DNA from: Streptomyces musisoli
Lineage (GTDB): Bacteria > Actinomycetota > Actinomycetes > Streptomycetales > Streptomycetaceae
NCBI RefSeq assembly: GCF_016741855.1
Contig: NZ_JAERRH010000028.1
Location: 1 to 62,058 of the forward strand
DNA: 62,058 bases
Reading direction: 5' to 3'
This document shows positions 57,746 to 62,058 of this stretch, piece by piece (the first letter of the stretch is position 1; every line of letters starts with the position of its first letter). The notes under the pieces were generated by a model. The model had not been told where the DNA came from, ran no database searches, and saw only the letters and a program-made list of their open reading frames with translations. The position numbers and the translations under genes were made by a program.

Positions 57746-59527
57746 ATGTCCTTTTCCCGCAGAAACTTCCTGATCGCAACCTCTGTCGCGGCAGCGGGCT
57801 CCACGGTGCTGTCCGCGTGCAGCAGCGGCGACTCGGGCGGTAGCGGCTCCCGGAGCACCGGTGCCACGGAGTACACCGGCGCCAAGGTCACCATCGGCAG
57901 CGCGTCCGACTCCACGGGCCCGGCCCCCGAGATCCCCGGTGCCAAGACGGGCGGCACGATCTACGGCCTGGCTCCGGACGACTTCTCGCACCTGGACCCG
58001 CAGCGCATCTACTACGCGTACAACTCCACCGTCGCGCTGCTGCTGCACCGCTGCCTGACCGGTTACAAGATCGACGCGTCCGGCAAGCAGAAGCTGGTCG
58101 GTGACCTCGCCACCGACGCCGGCAAGGCCTCCGACGACAACAAGACCTGGACCTTCACGCTGAAGGAGGGTCTGAAGTGGGAGGACGGCAGCGAGCTGAC
58201 CGTCGAGGACGTCCGCCACGGCTTCGAGCGCTCCTGGGCGACGTTCGTCACCGAGGGCGCCGACTACGCCCAGCGCGCGCTGACCGGCAAGGGCGGCAAG
58301 TGGCGTGACGAGTACGAGGGCCCCTACAAGGGCAAGCACCTCGACTCGATCGTCACCGACAAGGCCAAGCGGACGATCACCTTCAAGCTGGCCGAGTCCA
58401 AGCCTGACTTCAACTTCACCCTGGCGATGCACTCCTACGCCGCCGTGCCGGCGAAGCTGGACACCAAGGAGAAGTACGACAAGAACCCGGTCGCCTGCGG
58501 TCCCTACAAGATCAAGGCCCACACCACCGACAAGTCGATGGTGCTGATCCGGAACAAGAACTGGGACCCGAAGACCGACTCGATCCGCAACGCCTACCCG
58601 GACGGCTTCGAGTTCCGCTTCGGCGTCGAGACGCTGGACGGCGTCGACCGCCTGATCGCCTCCCAGGGCAACGACGCCTACGGTGTCTCCATCTACAAGG
58701 GCGTCCCGGCCGAGCGCATCCAGAAGGTCCTCACCGACCCGGACCTGAAGAAGCGCACCTTCAACGGTCTGCTCACCGGCACGTACTTCTACTGGATCAA
58801 CACCAAGCGCGTCACGGACCTGAAGGTCCGCCAGGCCCTCATCCACGCCTGGCCGCTCCAGCAGATCCGGCAGATCTACGGCGGCCCGTCCGCCGGCGAC
58901 TTCGCCACCTCGGTCCTCAGCCCCGACATCATCGGCTACGAGAAGACCGACCCGTACAACAAGTCGAAGAAGCCGCAGGGTGACCCGGAGGCCGCGAAGA
59001 AGCTGCTGAAGGAGGCCGGCAAGCTCGGCCAGAAGATCGTCTACGCCTTCCCGCAGGACCCGACCTACAACAAGACCAAGGTCGTCATCGAGAACGCCCT
59101 GAAGGCGGCCGGCTTCACCCCGGTCATCAAGCCGGTCGACTCGACGTCGTACTACGACCAGGTCCAGCAGGTCGACAACAGCTACGACGTGATGTGGGGC
59201 GGCTGGTCCCCGGACTGGCCGACCGCCTACACGATGATCCAGCCGCTGCTCGACGGTGACGCCATCGGCAACGGCAAGAACAACGTCTCGCAGACCGACG
59301 TCGACTGGATCAACGAGGGCATCAAGAAGAACGCGGTCATCCCCGACCAGATGAAGGCCGGCAAGGCCTGGGCCGCGCTCGACAAGCGGATCATGGAGGA
59401 GGTCGCCCCGATGATCCCCGAGACGTACCAGCGTCGCTTCTACGTCTACGGAAACAAGGTCGGCGGCGCGCAGTTCGACCCGAACTTCTCCGCGACCCTG
59501 CTGTACAAGACCTTCGTCAAGGCCTGA
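57746..59527 (+). CDS. bldKB: BldKB-like peptide-binding lipoprotein
   Basis: A 593-residue SBP_bac_5 protein. The signal begins MSFSRRNFLIA, a twin-arginine match (S-R-R-x-F-L), and ends in lipobox LSAC (Cys25), so it is probably a Tat-exported lipoprotein. Ligand-fold landmarks: DFSHLDPQRIYYAYNSTVALLLHRCL, FTLKEGLKWEDGSELTVEDVRHGFERS, NPVACGPYKIKAHTTD, VRQALIHAWPLQQIRQIY and MWGGWSPDWP. It would bind the extracellular peptide taken up by the BldK importer. It starts 78 bases after bldKA and is followed by a GC hairpin before bldKC. Confidence 0.9.
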   Translation: MSFSRRNFLIATSVAAAGSTVLSACSSGDSGGSGSRSTGATEYTGAKVTIGSASDSTGPAPEIPGAKTGGTIYGLAPDDFSHLDPQRIYYAYNSTVALLLHRCLTGYKIDASGKQKLVGDLATDAGKASDDNKTWTFTLKEGLKWEDGSELTVEDVRHGFERSWATFVTEGADYAQRALTGKGGKWRDEYEGPYKGKHLDSIVTDKAKRTITFKLAESKPDFNFTLAMHSYAAVPAKLDTKEKYDKNPVACGPYKIKAHTTDKSMVLIRNKNWDPKTDSIRNAYPDGFEFRFGVETLDGVDRLIASQGNDAYGVSIYKGVPAERIQKVLTDPDLKKRTFNGLLTGTYFYWINTKRVTDLKVRQALIHAWPLQQIRQIYGGPSAGDFATSVLSPDIIGYEKTDPYNKSKKPQGDPEAAKKLLKEAGKLGQKIVYAFPQDPTYNKTKVVIENALKAAGFTPVIKPVDSTSYYDQVQQVDNSYDVMWGGWSPDWPTAYTMIQPLLDGDAIGNGKNNVSQTDVDWINEGIKKNAVIPDQMKAGKAWAALDKRIMEEVAPMIPETYQRRFYVYGNKVGGAQFDPNFSATLLYKTFVKA

Positions 59528-59541
59528 CGAACGGCCCCCTA

Positions 59542-59569
59542 GGCGGGGCGGCCCAGGTGCCGCCCCGCC
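59542..59569 (+). terminator. Intercistronic hairpin between bldKB and bldKC
   Basis: A perfect 11-bp stem GGCGGGGCGGC/GCCGCCCCGCC (59542-59552, 59559-59569) with a 6-nt loop starts 14 bases after the bldKB stop. It may act as a partial terminator or protect the bldKB mRNA 3' end. Confidence 0.6.
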
Positions 59570-59611
59570 GTTTCACCCCCCTACGGCATCCGTCAGGAAA
59601 TCCCAACTGCC

Positions 59612-60592
59612 ATGTTCCGCTTCCTCGTCCGCCGGATCCTCGGCGCCGCGGTGATTCTGCTGATCATCAGCGCCCTGGTGTTCGTCCTGTTCTACGCCGC
59701 TCCGCGCGACCCCGCCCGCATCGCGTGCGGCAAGGTCTGCACGCCAGAGACCCTGGCCCTGGTGAAGAAGAACCTGGCGATCTCCGACCCGCTCCCCGTG
59801 CAGTACTGGGAATGGCTCAAGGGCCTGTTCGTGGGGCGGGACTACAGTTCTTTCGGTCACTGCGACGCGCCGTGCCTGGGCTTCTCGTTCCAGAGCCGTG
59901 AGCCGGTGCTGGACACCATCCTGGACCGCTTCCCGACCACGATCTCCCTGTCGCTCGGCAGCGCCGTGGTCTTCCTGATCTTCGGTGTCGGCACCGGCAT
60001 GCTGGCCGCCGTCAAGCAGGGCAAGGCCCTGGACAAGATCGCCAGCTCCGCCTCGCTGATCGCCTCCTCGATGCAGATCTACGTCGTCGGTGTCTTCGCC
60101 ACCTACCTCTTCGTCGACCAGCTCCACCTGCTGGACCGGGCGAGTTACACACCGTTCACGGACAACCCGGGCCAGTGGTTCTCGGGTCTGCTGGTGCCGT
60201 GGCTGGTGCTGTCGCTGATCTTCACCGCCAACTACACGCGTATGACGCGCTCCCAGATGGTCGAGTCGCTCAGCCAGGACTACGTGCGCACCGCCCGCGC
60301 CAAGGGCCTGTCCCGCCGCACGGTGTTCTTCCGGTTCGCCTGGCGCGGTGCGATGGGGCCGATCATCACCATCTTCGGTCTCGACCTCGGTGTGCTGCTC
60401 GGCGGTGCCATCATCACCGAGTCGACCTTCAGCCTCCAGGGCCTCGGCATGCTCTCGGTGAAGGCGGTCGGCACCAACGACCTGCCGATGCTGCTCGGCG
60501 TCGTCATGGTCGCCGCCGGCGCGATCGTCGTCTTCAACATCATCGTGGACGCCGTGTACGCCATGATCGACCCGCGCGTGCGCCTCGGTTAA
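59612..60592 (+). CDS. bldKC: BldKC-like oligopeptide permease
   Basis: A 326-residue OppB-type permease (MFRFLVRRILGAAVILLIISALVFVLFYAAP..; EAA-loop YVRTARAKGLSRRTVFFRFAWRGAM; end VDAVYAMIDPRVRLG). An extra stretch after helix 1 holds four cysteines (RIACGKVCTPE; HCDAPCLGF), which would face the outside and could form disulfides. It starts 84 bases after bldKB, beyond a hairpin, and ends 12 bases before bldKD. Confidence 0.9.
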   Translation: MFRFLVRRILGAAVILLIISALVFVLFYAAPRDPARIACGKVCTPETLALVKKNLAISDPLPVQYWEWLKGLFVGRDYSSFGHCDAPCLGFSFQSREPVLDTILDRFPTTISLSLGSAVVFLIFGVGTGMLAAVKQGKALDKIASSASLIASSMQIYVVGVFATYLFVDQLHLLDRASYTPFTDNPGQWFSGLLVPWLVLSLIFTANYTRMTRSQMVESLSQDYVRTARAKGLSRRTVFFRFAWRGAMGPIITIFGLDLGVLLGGAIITESTFSLQGLGMLSVKAVGTNDLPMLLGVVMVAAGAIVVFNIIVDAVYAMIDPRVRLG

Positions 60593-60604
60593 GGAGAGAG
60601 ACTC

Positions 60605-61630
60605 ATGAGCACCCCCTTCCTCTCCGTCCGCGACCTCAAGGTCCACTTCTCCACCGAGGACGGCATCGTCAAGGCCGTCGACGGGCTCTCCTTCGACCTG
60701 GAGAAGGGCAAGACCCTCGGCATCGTCGGCGAGTCCGGCTCGGGCAAGTCCGTCACCAACATGGCGATCCTGGGCCTGCACGACCCGCGCAACACCGCCC
60801 TCGACGGCGAGATCCTCCTGGACGACAAGGAGCTGATCACCGCCAGCGAGAAGGAGCTGGAGCGGCTCCGCGGCAACAAGATGTCGATGATCTTCCAGGA
60901 CGCGCTGGCCTCGCTGTCGCCGTACCACACCATCGGCGCGCAGATCGGCGAGACGTACCGCAAGCACACCGGCTGCTCCAAGAGGGAAGCCCGGGCCCGC
61001 GCGATCGAGATGCTCCGCCGGGTCGGCATCCCGCAGCCGGACGTACGGGTGGACGACTACCCGCACCAGTTCTCCGGCGGTATGCGTCAGCGCGCGATGA
61101 TCGCCATGGCGCTGGTCTGCGACCCCGAACTGCTGATCGCCGACGAGCCGACCACGGCCCTCGACGTGACGGTCCAGGCGCAGATCATGGACCTGCTCAA
61201 GGACCTCCAGCAGGAGTTCGGCACCGCGATCATCTTCATCACGCACGACCTCGGTGTCATCGCGGACATCGCGGACGACGTGCTGGTGATGTACGGCGGC
61301 CGGTGCGTGGAGCGCGGGACGAAGAAGGAAGTGCTCCAGGACCCGCAGCACCCGTACACGGTGGGGCTCCTCGGTTCGATGCCGAGCCTGGACGGACCGG
61401 TCGACGTACCGCTGTCGCCGATCCCGGGCTCGCCGCCCTCCCTGCTCAACCCGCCGTCCGGCTGCCGCTTCCACCCGCGGTGCCCGTTCACCGACAAGGT
61501 GGCCGGCGGGCGCTGCTCCAGCGAGCGGCCCGCACTGGAAGTCCTGGACGGACGTGGCTCGGCCTGTCATCTGACGCCGGAGCAGAAGAGCGAGTTGTTC
61601 TCCGACCACGCTGCGGCCCGCAGCCACTGA
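60605..61630 (+). CDS. bldKD: BldKD-like oligopeptide importer ATPase
   Basis: A 341-residue OppD-type ATPase: Walker A GESGSGKSV, signature FSGGMRQRAMIAMALVC, Walker B LLIADEPTTALD, switch His in FITHDLGVI, and C-terminal GCRFHPRCPFTD. AAGGAGAGA lies six bases before the ATG at 60605. It is coupled tightly to bldKC upstream and bldKE downstream. Confidence 0.92.
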   Translation: MSTPFLSVRDLKVHFSTEDGIVKAVDGLSFDLEKGKTLGIVGESGSGKSVTNMAILGLHDPRNTALDGEILLDDKELITASEKELERLRGNKMSMIFQDALASLSPYHTIGAQIGETYRKHTGCSKREARARAIEMLRRVGIPQPDVRVDDYPHQFSGGMRQRAMIAMALVCDPELLIADEPTTALDVTVQAQIMDLLKDLQQEFGTAIIFITHDLGVIADIADDVLVMYGGRCVERGTKKEVLQDPQHPYTVGLLGSMPSLDGPVDVPLSPIPGSPPSLLNPPSGCRFHPRCPFTDKVAGGRCSSERPALEVLDGRGSACHLTPEQKSELFSDHAAARSH

Positions 61631-61656
61631 CGGACTTCAGACGGGACTTCACCACC

Positions 61657-62058
<402 letters not shown>

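Noticed and set aside
56342..58846. 834-codon minus-strand frame opposite bldKA and bldKB
   Set aside because: Antisense shadow; the plus-strand genes have signal peptide, permease motifs and ribosome sites.

Overview
The window is a chromosomal segment of a Streptomyces. The evidence is very high GC, GTG/TTG starts, leaderless-looking starts, DUF397/XRE regulator pairs, a bldK-type peptide importer, an mshB gene and rare TTA codons. I see no rRNA, tRNA, CRISPR array, transposase or phage gene. The left edge cuts the 3' end of a basic, Ala/Arg/Lys-rich protein. The right edge cuts the last ATPase gene of the second peptide transporter.

Layout. (1) 1-8 kb: alpha/beta hydrolase, NYN-domain protein, a 50-residue conserved peptide gene, MarC-family membrane protein, PHP phosphoesterase, zinc-ribbon protein, an MFS exporter with a clear promoter/operator, and a SUFU-domain protein. 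(2) 7.8-14.4 kb: a magnesium-type cluster with a long structured leader and a 15-codon upstream ORF before corA, then an LppX-like lipoprotein, a soluble MgtE-like protein, a DUF1003 protein and the Mrp Fe-S carrier. (3) 14.7-19.8 kb: a membrane protein behind a near-consensus iron box, then a DUF4097 + DrrAB-like ABC exporter operon divergent from a regulator with two helix-turn-helix domains. (4) 20-25.3 kb: the envelope-stress set sigE-rseA-htrA-tatB, with an O-methyltransferase transcribed away from it. (5) 25.5-34.4 kb: DUF3117, enoyl-CoA hydratase, tag, DivIVA-like, folP2-like, LOG-family, dapE, dapC and fdxA genes. (6) 34.5-45.3 kb: GNAT, SirB1-like protein, a DesKR-like two-component system with an ABC exporter, a large VanW/PG-binding-type protein, mshB and a Uma2 nuclease. 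(7) 45.3-50.5 kb: DNA-binding regulators, an XRE/DUF397 pair with two TTA codons, a small membrane protein and an S9 dipeptidyl peptidase. (8) 50.6-62 kb: two divergent oligopeptide ABC importers, the right-hand one with the gene order of bldKABCDE.

The order sigE-rseA-htrA-tatB, mrp, MgtE-like, corA, DUF3117, tag, DivIVA-like, folP2, LOG, dapE, dapC, fdx, mshB parallels the Rv1170-Rv1239 stretch of Mycobacterium tuberculosis as I recall it. Most of the window is therefore ancient core actinobacterial chromosome.

The most unusual features lie between and at the ends of genes. The 3' ends of at least two genes (the response regulator and the O-methyltransferase) are copied in tandem just downstream. 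Three other intergenic stretches carry unrelated tandem repeats. The O-methyltransferase has no ATG/GTG/TTG start for its conserved N-terminus but has a well-placed ATT. corA has a candidate leader-peptide/three-way-junction RNA. The iron box, the two TTA codons and the fused double-HTH regulator are further testable regulatory claims.
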